25,020 nt of DNA from Stramenopiles sp. TOSAG23-3 (lineage: Eukaryota > Sar), in assembly GCA_900128585.1 (NCBI GenBank), contig LT642293.1:1-25020 (forward strand), given 5' to 3'. Both the position numbers and the translations under genes were made by a program. Below the pieces are notes generated by a model. That model worked only from the letters and a program-made list of their open reading frames with translations. It did no database searches and was not told the DNA's origin. Positions 1-8,570 of the stretch are shown one piece after another. Every line of letters begins with the position of its first letter. Position 1 is the stretch's first letter.

Positions 1-2
1 AG

Positions 3-3000
3 ACGGGGGCGACGGGGGTCAAGGAAGCAAAGAAGGAAGAGGAGATGCTCGCGTGCGGGGATTGCTCGTGCGACGACGGCGCCTCTGCTCAGTTCGAAAC
101 CATCAAAGGGATGAACAGCTGCTTCTGTTCGCATAATTTTTTTGTTACACGCCGTAGAAAATGCTGGGGGCCAGTTCCCGAGCAAGTAGATGCCCTGGCC
201 TGCAGCCAGTGCAACTGCCCGGCCGACGAGTTTCCCGTAGGCCAAGTGCACGTTCAGAAACGGTTCGGTGGGAAGGGAAACACTTGCACCTGTGCAGGGC
301 GATCCGGCGTCTCCCGGCCGAGGGTGTGCTCTGGTGCATTGGAAGCGGAAGAGAGCCTGGTCAAGTGCTTCCATGCGAAGTGTGGGACGAGCGAGGAGCA
401 GCTGGGTTACCAAATCATGGGCGGCAATGGGGTCACGAAATTCTACTGCACGAAGACGGTCTCCACGGCCGGATCTTCGAAAACGAGAGAGGTTGTAACG
501 AAGAAGCCCCAGCGGTGCACGGGGTACGTCAACGCCAAAAAGCTGTGCACGTCATGCAAGTGCAAGGCCAACGGTGCAAGCCCGTCGCTGGTCTTCGAGC
601 GCATGCACGGAGACAACAACGTGTGCTACTGCAAAGGGGAGGAACGGACCACCGTCCCCGAACCGTGCGCCGGGCCGCTGCCGAGAGACACCGACCTGGA
701 CGGGGAGAAACCCACCTCCTCGGTGTACCGCCACTGGCAGGCCCACACGAATTTGCACGGGGCAACCTCTACGGAGCGGTTAAAGGAGGCACTGGGCGTT
801 CTCCTGGCGAACAACGCAACGTTTCAAGAGATGGAAAACGTCATTGGCGGACTCTCGTCCCAAGTCAAGGTGGACAAGAACTCGGCCGATCTCATCCATT
901 CCATGGATGCCCGGGGTTGCGCCCATTCGATCGGGGAATACTCGCAGGAAGTAAGCTCTGCCCTCAGTAGCCGGAACCAGTACAAGCAACAAGTGCAAGA
1001 CCGCGAGAAGGACCTCGACCAAGCGAACAAACGAATGAGCGCCTGGGCCAAGGAAAACAAGTACGCGAAGGACACCCTGAAAGACTTGAACACGCGAGCC
1101 GCAACCCTGAAGTCTTTGGAAGCCGTGGAGAAAGCAACTGCCGATGCGCACGTTGGGTTGAAACGTGCGTTGGGAAACACCATGGCTATCCTGGACGATG
1201 GCCTTCAAAAGGCATTGCTCAAGAGCGACCCGGAGTACAAAGAAGACGACGAGAACTCCGAAAGTGCCCAGTTGAAGCGATCCATTGGCGAAAACAACAT
1301 CACGAAGCAGGTAGAGGAGGCAGACGACTCCGCTGCAGTGCCCGCCTCCCTTTTGGAGGAAGACAGCGACCTGCTGACTTCCAATGCCCCAAAAAGCTAC
1401 CAGATGCACAAGCTTCCCCAGCACCAGTTTGATGAATGGCACAAAACGATTGTTGCCCACAATAACTTGAATGCAATTTCAAACGAAATTGACGGCGTTG
1501 TTCGAACAAAAGCAGTGGATGTGTCCAAGGCGATAAACGCACCGCTCTTGAAAAGCGAGTACAAGGACATGGGCAAAGGCCTGTCTGAAGAGGCAAAGGA
1601 AGTCAAGAAGAGGTACTCTGTCTCGTCCCAAACTGCGGAATACGACCGTTTGAGGACCCGCAAAACCCAGGCCAAGGCCGCCCTTGCGTCCGCGCAACAA
1701 CGGCTGGCAGACGCGGAAAGCCTGCTGAGCAACATTCGTGAATTTAGCGGCAGCGTCACTCGCAGTTGCGAGCGCAAGAGCAACCGGTACAACCGGGAAA
1801 ACAAGGAGCGCGTCCGAACCATTCGTATTGCCACCGATCTGTTGGTTGCGATCGAGGCGGCCGCCAACGGGGCGTCCTTCCCGGACGAGCTCATGCACAT
1901 CGAGCGAGAACTGGAGAACTACGAGAAGCCACTGGGGAAGTATGTCCCAATTGGCATTCGTGTTGGTACCCAAGCGCCATTAAAGGCGGGCAAAGAATGC
2001 GCGTACTACGTGAAAGCCGGGGATAGCACGGCATCGATTGCACAAAAGTTCACGGTTGGCGAGGCTGCTCTCAGAAAAGCCAACCCATCGATAGAACACT
2101 TATACTATGATCGGAACCTGAAGGTGATTTACCCCCCGAAAGGCACACGCTTGACAGTACCGCGCAATATGTTGACCAAGAAAGCTGTGGCAGAATTTTG
2201 TAAAATTGAGCGTCCCACGGAAGCAGCCGCTGTACCGGATACTACGGAAAAGAGCGAGATGGCTGCCTGGTGCCAGGCACACGTCGATGCGCACGACAAA
2301 CGGTCGTGCGGGCACCATGGTATTTGCATGGAGAAAACGAATGGTATGTGCAAATGTAACCCTGGATGGGGTGGACCCATGTGCAAAACCAAGCTTTGCC
2401 ACGACGAGTGCGAAAAACATGGTATGTGCACGAAAAGCGGGCGATGCTTGTGTGCACTAGGCTGGCAAGGGCTTGCTTGCCATGTCAAGGACTTGGCGAC
2501 AAACGTTGAGCGTGACCCAAGTGATTTCAACGGATTGTTGAAGGAACAGGTGAAGACCGTTAAAAAGTGGGACATGACCCATCGCATTGAGCAACGCAGC
2601 AAGCGCATGGAAATGATCATCCGCAAGAAGGCGGCCATTGCCAACAAAAAAGGCGATATCGTTCGCGTCAAGGAGGAAGCCGCCAAATCTGACAAGAAAG
2701 TGGCAACTGCTGAAAAGCGCCCTCTGCCGCAGATTCCCCAGCGCCGCCCTCCCTCGAAGGAGCACGACAATGTTGATAGTATTGTCAGGGCTCAAGACGC
2801 AATGGGGGTTGTGAAAGCGGCGATGCATGAGGTGCACTCGTCGACGATCGCAGGGAACGTGTCCGACGCTGAAGACCAACTGTCACAAGCGGAGAATGCA
2901 TACAATGTACTGCGCCAACTGAGCACGGGCACCGCCCCGTTGGATAACAAGACCATCGCAATCATTGGCAACATGAAGAACAAAAGCCAAATCCACTTGA

Positions 3001-6000
3001 TGACGGCTAGAAACGACCTAGAGTGGGCCCAAAAGCAGTGCCTGAACGACTGTTTTGCTCCGAAGAAGGGAGAGTGCAATTATACAACTGGTAAGTGCAC
3101 TTGCAAGCTGGGATTCGGTGGGGAGGATTGCTCCGTCGTCGTCGACTTGCGCACCGATGGTGACAAGTTGTGGGACAGCGCCAATAAAACCCAGTGGGAC
3201 ATCGAAAAGCTTAACGCTCATCTTCGGGAACTTGCAGTAGAGAAAAATCGCTCCGAAATAATACTTGCGAATGTAACCGCGGTATGGGACCTGCTCCAGG
3301 AGCGAAATATTTCAAAGCTTAAGAAAGTGTACAATGATAGCAAGAAAGCGTACGACCATTTGGTCGATCTGCTTGAAACAAGAACATTGCGACTTCGTCG
3401 TTTCGAACAAAAAGAGTGGCCGGAACAAAAGCGTTCCGCAAAAGAGAACATACGTCGCATGATCCAAAGTTTGAAGAAACGGAAAGTAGGAGAGGAGAAA
3501 TTGAAGAAAACTCGTGTGATCGAAATCCTTCGTTTGAGGAAAATGTTTGAAGCCAAAGGGCACCTGGTCCCAGACATTCTAGGATGGGAGGCTTTTGCTG
3601 CAGACAAACGCGCCGGCGCGAAAACACAGTACTACAACACTATCACGGAGGAAAATACATACGAAAAGCCCAAGCAAATGGGCTACAGATGGAAAGACTA
3701 CGAAGTTTACATCAACCATTTTGTGAAGAAGGAGGAGCCAGCGCTTCTTGAGCTCCCCAAGCAGCAGGCTAAACTAGTCCGCGATCCCGAGTCAATCCCG
3801 GTCGACGTTTTCAACGCTCCTGGACTTCTTGAGGCGAAATCCAAGTACAATAAAATTGTAGCTTCTGGGGAGGAATTAATAGCGAAAATGAAAAACGACG
3901 TCGCTGAAGCAACAAAGCTGATGACGATTGCCAAAGCAAAGATGGAAGCCGCCAAAGACGTGTTGACCCAAAGTGTAAGTGATGGCATGGAGGACATGAA
4001 GAAGGCCCAAAATATAGTCGATTCTGTTGTTGCTAAAATCCAGAAGACAACCCAAGCCCGGAATTACTTGGAAAAGATTGTTTTGCACGCACAGATGGAG
4101 AAAGCCCACGAGTACAGTAGGGGTGTGGTTGAGGCAACTTCCAAGTTTGGGCGCAACGCGGATGCGCCACTTTCTGGCAAACTGCGCCAAGTCGAGGAGG
4201 AGAATGTAGACTTGCAGAAGAACGTAGACGAGTTGAGAGAGGAATACGCAAAAATTGGTGCTAAAAAGGCCGACCTAGAAAGGGTAGGAAAGGCCTTGGC
4301 ATCCTCCGAAGTACGCAGGATGTCCGAGATTGAATCGGAAGTTAAATCGGCTGAAGGGTTGCTTGCGGCGAACTCGATGAAAATGGTAAAACTTCGCGAC
4401 ACGTTGAAAAAGTTAGCCCTTGCCCACATCGAATCCACCAAAGAACGATTTAATCACACTTCGTTCTCAATTCCGAGGATTCAACGGTGGACAGCTTCGT
4501 TTAGTTTTCAACGCGCCGAAGATGCGTACAAAGAAGCGCTAGAAGAAATGTCCTCCTGCTCCGAACGACTCGAGATTTTGTCTGCCAGGTTAATACGAGC
4601 TGCAAAAACAGGTTTGTCCAAGGCCGCGATCGCCGAAGCGAAACGTCAACAAGAAGCAGCAGATGTCATGTTGGCAGCGAGCCAAAAGAAGACCGATGGA
4701 GCCTTGATGCGTTTGCATGCGGCCATGGAGCATGCCAAAGCACACGGCTTCAAGGAACCGTTACCCCTGGTTATTTACCCCTGGATGAAACCAACGCAGG
4801 AAGCGATCGCCGAAAGCAACCCATCTGTAGGAAGATCTAAAATGATTGAGCGGGCTGTGGAGGAGATGAAAAAGCGCGTCGAAAGGGAGGACCTTGAACT
4901 AACTCGCAGAAAGGAGCAGGAACGGGACATGAAATCGTATATGGCCGCTTTGGCGGAGCAGATGGCGGCGATGAAGAAAAAACTTCAAGACGCCCGCAAT
5001 TCTGGTAACAAGCAAGTCATGGCTGCGATAATGAAACGGCAGGAGGAAGCCGAAAAGAAGAAGCTAGATATGCATAAAGATCTCGTTAGGCAACAAAAGG
5101 CGAACGAAGCCGCGGAAAAGAAGAGGCGCAGGGAACTAGCGAATTTAGAGACATCGCTTCGAGAAGAAGAGGGGACGAAACGTAGAGATGCCGAGGAGTC
5201 GAAGAAAGCTGCAAAGCGCGCCAAGGTGAAAAAGATGTTGGGCATTACTGGTGCGGCAAGCTCGACTGGTGCTACTGGCGCGGCAAGCTCGACTGGCGCT
5301 ACCGGAGCTGTAGGCTCCCGTGTCAACGATTTGATAGAAGGTCTTGTAGGGTCGTCATCAACAGGAATAACGGGACTAGAAGACGAAACGGGGGCAACTG
5401 GCGCAACGGGAAGCCACGCTTCTGGTTCCACTGGGTCTAGTTTGAGATCCACTGGTGCCACTGGCAGCGCCGCCACTGGCCCTGAAGAGAGTCTTGCTGG
5501 AATTACTGGCGCAACCGGGGTATCAGATACAAAGCTTGAAGATATGACCGGAATTAGCCTGCCCAGACTATCTACGGGGGCAACCGGAGAAACTGGTGTT
5601 GCCCAGAAGGTCATCGATGAAGAAGCGAACGCGGAAAATGACGCAGAGAGGTTAGGCGCCGAGACGGGCCCAACGGGGGCTAATATGAAGGCCCAGACGC
5701 TTCAAGACGCACAGATGGCTCTCACCGAAGCTATGGACGTGTTGCGCGCGAAAAAGAAAGCCTTGGCTGCGGCCAGGCTTGTCGGCGGTAACGTTGCTAA
5801 CTTAGAAGATGAAGTGTCAGCTGCAGTAGATGCGGTGGGGAAAGCCCAAGCTGATTTGGACGAAGCGCGTGCAAATTCTGGAAAAAAAGCAGCAACAATG
5901 ATAGTAGGAGACAAGAGAGGGGAGACCGGAGATGATGGCGCCACTGGTGAAACTGGTGTTGAAGATGATGGTTCTGCGGAGCAATACCTGAAGTCGGCAT

Positions 6001-6218
6001 CCGGCGCTACCATGGCCATTAGCGGTGCGACGGGCGAAGAAGAGGACGGTGATGACTCGTTTAGCAACGCAGTTACTGCGGCCAGTGGTACCGTAGGCGC
6101 GGAAAAGCCGAAAGGTACTGGAAGCACAGGCGCTACTGGAGCGACTGGTATGCCAGTAGGAATTGCCTCAACCGCTGGAGCAACTGCTCTAGAGCTTCAA
6201 GAAGAAAGTGAATTTTAG
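3..6218 (+). CDS. Giant mosaic protein: Cys-rich array, LysM, EGF-like x3, WW-like, coiled coils, TGATG tail (5' partial)
   Basis: The frame is open to the left edge: the codons before the Met at 45 read T-G-A-T-G-V-K-E-A-K-K-E-E-E, so that Met is probably internal and the true start lies outside. At least 2,071 codons are present, ending with TAG. Seen in order: four Cys-rich units (about nt 51-680); long charged coiled coil; a LysM module (about 1998-2172, YYVKAGDS... ending LTVP); two EGF-like modules (2271-2384 and 2397-2480, with C-x-C and G-W-x-G-x-x-C ends); coiled coil; a third EGF-like module (3039-3131); a WW-like module (about 3582-3683, QYYNTITEENTYEKP, second Trp replaced by Tyr); a very long Lys/Glu coiled coil; and a Thr-Gly-rich tail. 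No membrane segment is visible. LysM binds GlcNAc polymers and EGF modules are usually extracellular, so a matrix, wall or surface role is inferred. A signal peptide would lie upstream. Specific function is unknown. Confidence 0.9.
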   Translation, partial: TGATGVKEAKKEEEMLACGDCSCDDGASAQFETIKGMNSCFCSHNFFVTRRRKCWGPVPEQVDALACSQCNCPADEFPVGQVHVQKRFGGKGNTCTCAGRSGVSRPRVCSGALEAEESLVKCFHAKCGTSEEQLGYQIMGGNGVTKFYCTKTVSTAGSSKTREVVTKKPQRCTGYVNAKKLCTSCKCKANGASPSLVFERMHGDNNVCYCKGEERTTVPEPCAGPLPRDTDLDGEKPTSSVYRHWQAHTNLHGATSTERLKEALGVLLANNATFQEMENVIGGLSSQVKVDKNSADLIHSMDARGCAHSIGEYSQEVSSALSSRNQYKQQVQDREKDLDQANKRMSAWAKENKYAKDTLKDLNTRAATLKSLEAVEKATADAHVGLKRALGNTMAILDDGLQKALLKSDPEYKEDDENSESAQLKRSIGENNITKQVEEADDSAAVPASLLEEDSDLLTSNAPKSYQMHKLPQHQFDEWHKTIVAHNNLNAISNEIDGVVRTKAVDVSKAINAPLLKSEYKDMGKGLSEEAKEVKKRYSVSSQTAEYDRLRTRKTQAKAALASAQQRLADAESLLSNIREFSGSVTRSCERKSNRYNRENKERVRTIRIATDLLVAIEAAANGASFPDELMHIERELENYEKPLGKYVPIGIRVGTQAPLKAGKECAYYVKAGDSTASIAQKFTVGEAALRKANPSIEHLYYDRNLKVIYPPKGTRLTVPRNMLTKKAVAEFCKIERPTEAAAVPDTTEKSEMAAWCQAHVDAHDKRSCGHHGICMEKTNGMCKCNPGWGGPMCKTKLCHDECEKHGMCTKSGRCLCALGWQGLACHVKDLATNVERDPSDFNGLLKEQVKTVKKWDMTHRIEQRSKRMEMIIRKKAAIANKKGDIVRVKEEAAKSDKKVATAEKRPLPQIPQRRPPSKEHDNVDSIVRAQDAMGVVKAAMHEVHSSTIAGNVSDAEDQLSQAENAYNVLRQLSTGTAPLDNKTIAIIGNMKNKSQIHLMTARNDLEWAQKQCLNDCFAPKKGECNYTTGKCTCKLGFGGEDCSVVVDLRTDGDKLWDSANKTQWDIEKLNAHLRELAVEKNRSEIILANVTAVWDLLQERNISKLKKVYNDSKKAYDHLVDLLETRTLRLRRFEQKEWPEQKRSAKENIRRMIQSLKKRKVGEEKLKKTRVIEILRLRKMFEAKGHLVPDILGWEAFAADKRAGAKTQYYNTITEENTYEKPKQMGYRWKDYEVYINHFVKKEEPALLELPKQQAKLVRDPESIPVDVFNAPGLLEAKSKYNKIVASGEELIAKMKNDVAEATKLMTIAKAKMEAAKDVLTQSVSDGMEDMKKAQNIVDSVVAKIQKTTQARNYLEKIVLHAQMEKAHEYSRGVVEATSKFGRNADAPLSGKLRQVEEENVDLQKNVDELREEYAKIGAKKADLERVGKALASSEVRRMSEIESEVKSAEGLLAANSMKMVKLRDTLKKLALAHIESTKERFNHTSFSIPRIQRWTASFSFQRAEDAYKEALEEMSSCSERLEILSARLIRAAKTGLSKAAIAEAKRQQEAADVMLAASQKKTDGALMRLHAAMEHAKAHGFKEPLPLVIYPWMKPTQEAIAESNPSVGRSKMIERAVEEMKKRVEREDLELTRRKEQERDMKSYMAALAEQMAAMKKKLQDARNSGNKQVMAAIMKRQEEAEKKKLDMHKDLVRQQKANEAAEKKRRRELANLETSLREEEGTKRRDAEESKKAAKRAKVKKMLGITGAASSTGATGAASSTGATGAVGSRVNDLIEGLVGSSSTGITGLEDETGATGATGSHASGSTGSSLRSTGATGSAATGPEESLAGITGATGVSDTKLEDMTGISLPRLSTGATGETGVAQKVIDEEANAENDAERLGAETGPTGANMKAQTLQDAQMALTEAMDVLRAKKKALAAARLVGGNVANLEDEVSAAVDAVGKAQADLDEARANSGKKAATMIVGDKRGETGDDGATGETGVEDDGSAEQYLKSASGATMAISGATGEEEDGDDSFSNAVTAASGTVGAEKPKGTGSTGATGATGMPVGIASTAGATALELQEESEF
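51..680 (+). repeat. Four Cys-rich repeat units in gene 1
   Basis: Four units of about 45-60 codons share the order C-x2-C-x-C, a spacer of 17-22 residues, C-x-C, then a single C followed by a small residue and Gly or Pro. Counting from the Met at 45, the leading cysteines are Cys4/7/9, Cys53/56/58, Cys108/113 (degenerate third unit) and a fourth cluster near residue 168 (CTSCKC). The regular pairing suggests a small disulfide-bonded or metal-binding module. I do not recognise the family. Confidence 0.65.
5241..6150 (+). repeat. TGATG / TGxTG Thr-Gly repeat tail of gene 1
   Basis: The last about 300 residues carry many T-G-[A/I/E/P]-T-G motifs separated by acidic or helical spacers, one of which (about nt 5690-5880) is an Ala-rich helix. 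Codons for the repeats are mixed synonyms (act ggt gct act ggc, acg ggg gca act ggc, acc gga), so this is not a recent DNA expansion. The runs are too short for a collagen triple helix. The Thr density would suit O-glycosylation, which is inference. The same motif occurs at the very left edge (nt 3-20). Confidence 0.75.
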
Positions 6219-6413
6219 GAACAACACGAAAAACGTTTTTAAATCTGATTGATTTTTAGTGTACAAAAAAAATATAAGTTTTTATAATAATATATCATAC
6301 GACACACTTTGTAAAACCGCATATAATAAAAGAGTTTTATTCTTACAAAAATACGAGCAGAAAGAAAATTTACTCTTGTGTGAATCGTATCCTAGACAAT
6401 ACGAATTGTAAAA
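6219..6413. other. Convergent 3' spacer
   Basis: AT-rich spacer between the stop codons of gene 1 (plus) and the NIPA-like gene (minus). It holds the palindromic poly(A) signal at 6325-6341 and no plausible gene. Confidence 0.8.
6325..6341. terminator. Palindromic bidirectional poly(A) signal
   Basis: AATAAAAGAGTTTTATT is a perfect 7-bp inverted repeat around GAG. It gives AATAAA on the plus strand about 107 bp after the stop of gene 1 and AATAAA on the minus strand about 73 bp after the stop of the convergent gene. Use as a poly(A) signal for both genes is inferred from position and the known hexamer. Confidence 0.55.
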
Positions 6414-8570
6414 TTAGGTTGCATTTTGGGTTCTTTCACTACGGGAATCCCCTACAGGGGCAATAGAATCTAAGACGCGGTCTAGTATGGGTGGCACACT
6501 ACCTGATATGTGGTGAGCAAATTCTGCCATCATACCACCACCCTCAGTGGTTGCTTCGGTACCGCCTCCACTGACTAAATTATCATACCGTGACGTGCCG
6601 ATGAATTTCCCTGCATGTAAAATATTCAGGGTAGACCCAACCATCGGCCTATGGTCCAGTGCTTTATTTGCCATCATTACGTCATCTTCCGTGACAGGTA
6701 CATATTGGGATTGGGATCGCGTCCGTTTCAAATTTGCCCGTCCCGCCATTCGCAATTCACCAGCCCCCGATGTGGACACGACATCTGCAAAAGAATGGGC
6801 CCGGGCACCCTGTCCGTATCGTGTTCCTGCCTTTGAAGGTGATTCTATCCCGCCGCTATTGATATCACGAAACGTCAGAGTCATCGGCCTTTTGGTCTTC
6901 TTCAACTTCTCAATGGCAGAGTTCCACATATTTTTTTGTTGCAACAAACTGACTCCATCTATTCCGACCAATATCATGCCAATGCGCAGCCCTTGGGACT
7001 CCGCCGAGACTGCGTTGCTATTTGTTTCACTCTCCTCGTCGTCCACTTCAGTCAGAGGGAAATCACGGACCCTCCAGACTTTAACCATGCATTGCACCCT
7101 GGAGTATTTGGGGTGCGTTATTTTGACGACGTCTGGATACAGCCCTACGCCTATGGATTTCCCTTGTACAGTAACTTCGATTTCTGCAAACGCATCTTCG
7201 CCCCCATAGTTCGAGGAACTGGAGCCTTCCCCAGGCGACGAAAGTAACGGGCTTTTGATGTTTTTCCCCTGATCTTGGCCATCTTCCAAACCCTTTCCTG
7301 CATACGCTCCTCCGCTTTGTGGCCTCTGGCTCAACAGGTAGACCCCAAACACGCATAGACTAACCCCTAACGGGAACATGAGAGCTTGGATTAATGAAAA
7401 CGACCAGAATTCTTGAAAAAACACCCCACCACCAATTGTGCTGAAAAGCATCCAGAAGCACTGAAAGACAGGCACGTTATAGAGAGCGTCGAAACGAGCT
7501 AGCCCCATGTTCAGCCAGTAAATTTGCATTGCAACACTTAAACACAAAAATAAAATGACGGGGTATATTTGCCAATACGCTAAAAATATCTTGTTCTTTC
7601 CATTTACCCACTCTGAGATCGCCTCAATTAAACATTTCGCAAGCAAAACGCTTTGTGCCCCTGCCGTACCGGCAATGCAAGCGTAACTAAAGCGGTGGTA
7701 TTTGTACCATTTCTGGTACAGGCTGGACTGTGCCCCGTAGCTTTCCAACACACGCTCGATCCACTTCACAAACAAGACCCCCCCGGTGATAGCACAAATA
7801 ATGAATATAAAGTAGCACAACGCCCCCGGCTCGGCGAACAGAGTAAAGAGGCACTCGGTAGAGTACTGGACATCATCTTGCTGTGCGAAAATAACAGAAA
7901 CGACACATCCACTTATAATTACCAGCGTGCACCCACCATCACGCTTTGAAAATTCTTCGCCATGCATCCCCGTTGCTATCACAATATTTGCCACCAAGGC
8001 AAGGGAGCTAAGCGGGGCGATCAAACTCTGCGCACCGAATGCGAGCGCGCCAAAATCGCCGACAGAGCCCATGACGATGCAAAGCAACCCACAGACCCAA
8101 ATTGCTCTATTTTTCGTTGTTTCCACGGTCCTTGAGTTCTTGAACGCACCCTCTTCGACCTCTACTTCGTCCAACGCTGCCGCGCGCCGCAGTGCCAGCT
8201 TCTGCAAATTCATCCCCAAATTGGCAACGGTTGATGCAAATGTGACACATGATATTGCAATGATTGTGCCTGTTGTGCTCGCGGGCTTTGCACCTTTGTC
8301 CTTATCAGCTGAGTCAGCAGTGCTCTGGTCGCGGCAGGAGGGCCGGACGTTGTGGCTGGGATTCGTTGGTTTCGTTGGTGTGCTACTACCATTCTTCCCC
8401 AACGCAAATGAGTCTGGCACAGCAGCTAACAGGCGTCTCGACCGGTGGTGTCCCACGACGCCGCGAAGCGGGTGCCCTTCCTCCGATCCAAAGGCGACGG
8501 AAACACAGGCTAGCAAACAGACCATTGTATGCGCTACGCACAACCACCGTGCCTGTTGCCCACACTTCAT
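6414..8570 (-). CDS. NIPA-like Mg2+ transporter with signal peptide and C-terminal PDZ-like domain
   Basis: A 718-residue protein starting at the ATG at 8570. An in-frame TTG at 8630 adds 20 residues but is not a credible eukaryotic start, and the ATG puts a signal peptide at the very N-terminus (MKCGQQ followed by the hydrophobic CVAHTMVCLLACVSVAFG). A Ser/Thr-rich stretch of about 95 residues follows, then nine predicted membrane segments (about residues 100-440) with NIPA/DUF803 features: a GSVGDFGALAF segment, then a short loop to the SLIAPLSSLALV helix. NIPA proteins are reported Mg2+ transporters of endosomal and plasma membranes. The tail contains a PDZ-like segment (GLRIGMILVGIDGVSL, about nt 6860-7200) and a poorly conserved Ser/Gly-rich end. 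The PDZ-like tail and cleavable signal are unusual for NIPA proteins, which are mostly little more than the membrane core. Substrate is inferred from family only. Confidence 0.85.
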   Translation of the reverse strand: MKCGQQARWLCVAHTMVCLLACVSVAFGSEEGHPLRGVVGHHRSRRLLAAVPDSFALGKNGSSTPTKPTNPSHNVRPSCRDQSTADSADKDKGAKPASTTGTIIAISCVTFASTVANLGMNLQKLALRRAAALDEVEVEEGAFKNSRTVETTKNRAIWVCGLLCIVMGSVGDFGALAFGAQSLIAPLSSLALVANIVIATGMHGEEFSKRDGGCTLVIISGCVVSVIFAQQDDVQYSTECLFTLFAEPGALCYFIFIICAITGGVLFVKWIERVLESYGAQSSLYQKWYKYHRFSYACIAGTAGAQSVLLAKCLIEAISEWVNGKNKIFLAYWQIYPVILFLCLSVAMQIYWLNMGLARFDALYNVPVFQCFWMLFSTIGGGVFFQEFWSFSLIQALMFPLGVSLCVFGVYLLSQRPQSGGAYAGKGLEDGQDQGKNIKSPLLSSPGEGSSSSNYGGEDAFAEIEVTVQGKSIGVGLYPDVVKITHPKYSRVQCMVKVWRVRDFPLTEVDDEESETNSNAVSAESQGLRIGMILVGIDGVSLLQQKNMWNSAIEKLKKTKRPMTLTFRDINSGGIESPSKAGTRYGQGARAHSFADVVSTSGAGELRMAGRANLKRTRSQSQYVPVTEDDVMMANKALDHRPMVGSTLNILHAGKFIGTSRYDNLVSGGGTEATTEGGGMMAEFAHHISGSVPPILDRVLDSIAPVGDSRSERTQNAT

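Noticed and set aside
45-47. ATG at 45 as the start of gene 1
   Set aside because: The frame is open to the left edge and encodes the same TGATG motif as the tail, so the gene starts upstream.
161-970. 269-codon overlapping frame within gene 1
   Set aside because: Shifted reading of a GC-rich coding region; composition (Arg/Gly/Ala-rich) and lack of any domain mark it as a shadow.
780-1460. 226-codon minus-strand frame opposite gene 1
   Set aside because: Antisense shadow of a coiled-coil coding region without recognisable features.
4985-5614. Minus-strand frame rich in PVAPV motifs
   Set aside because: This is the antisense reading of the TGATG repeats (ACTGGTGCTACTGGC reversed), not a real Pro-rich protein.
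5241-6150. Collagen triple helix in the gene 1 tail
   Set aside because: Gly-X-Y registers last only two or three triplets before a break.
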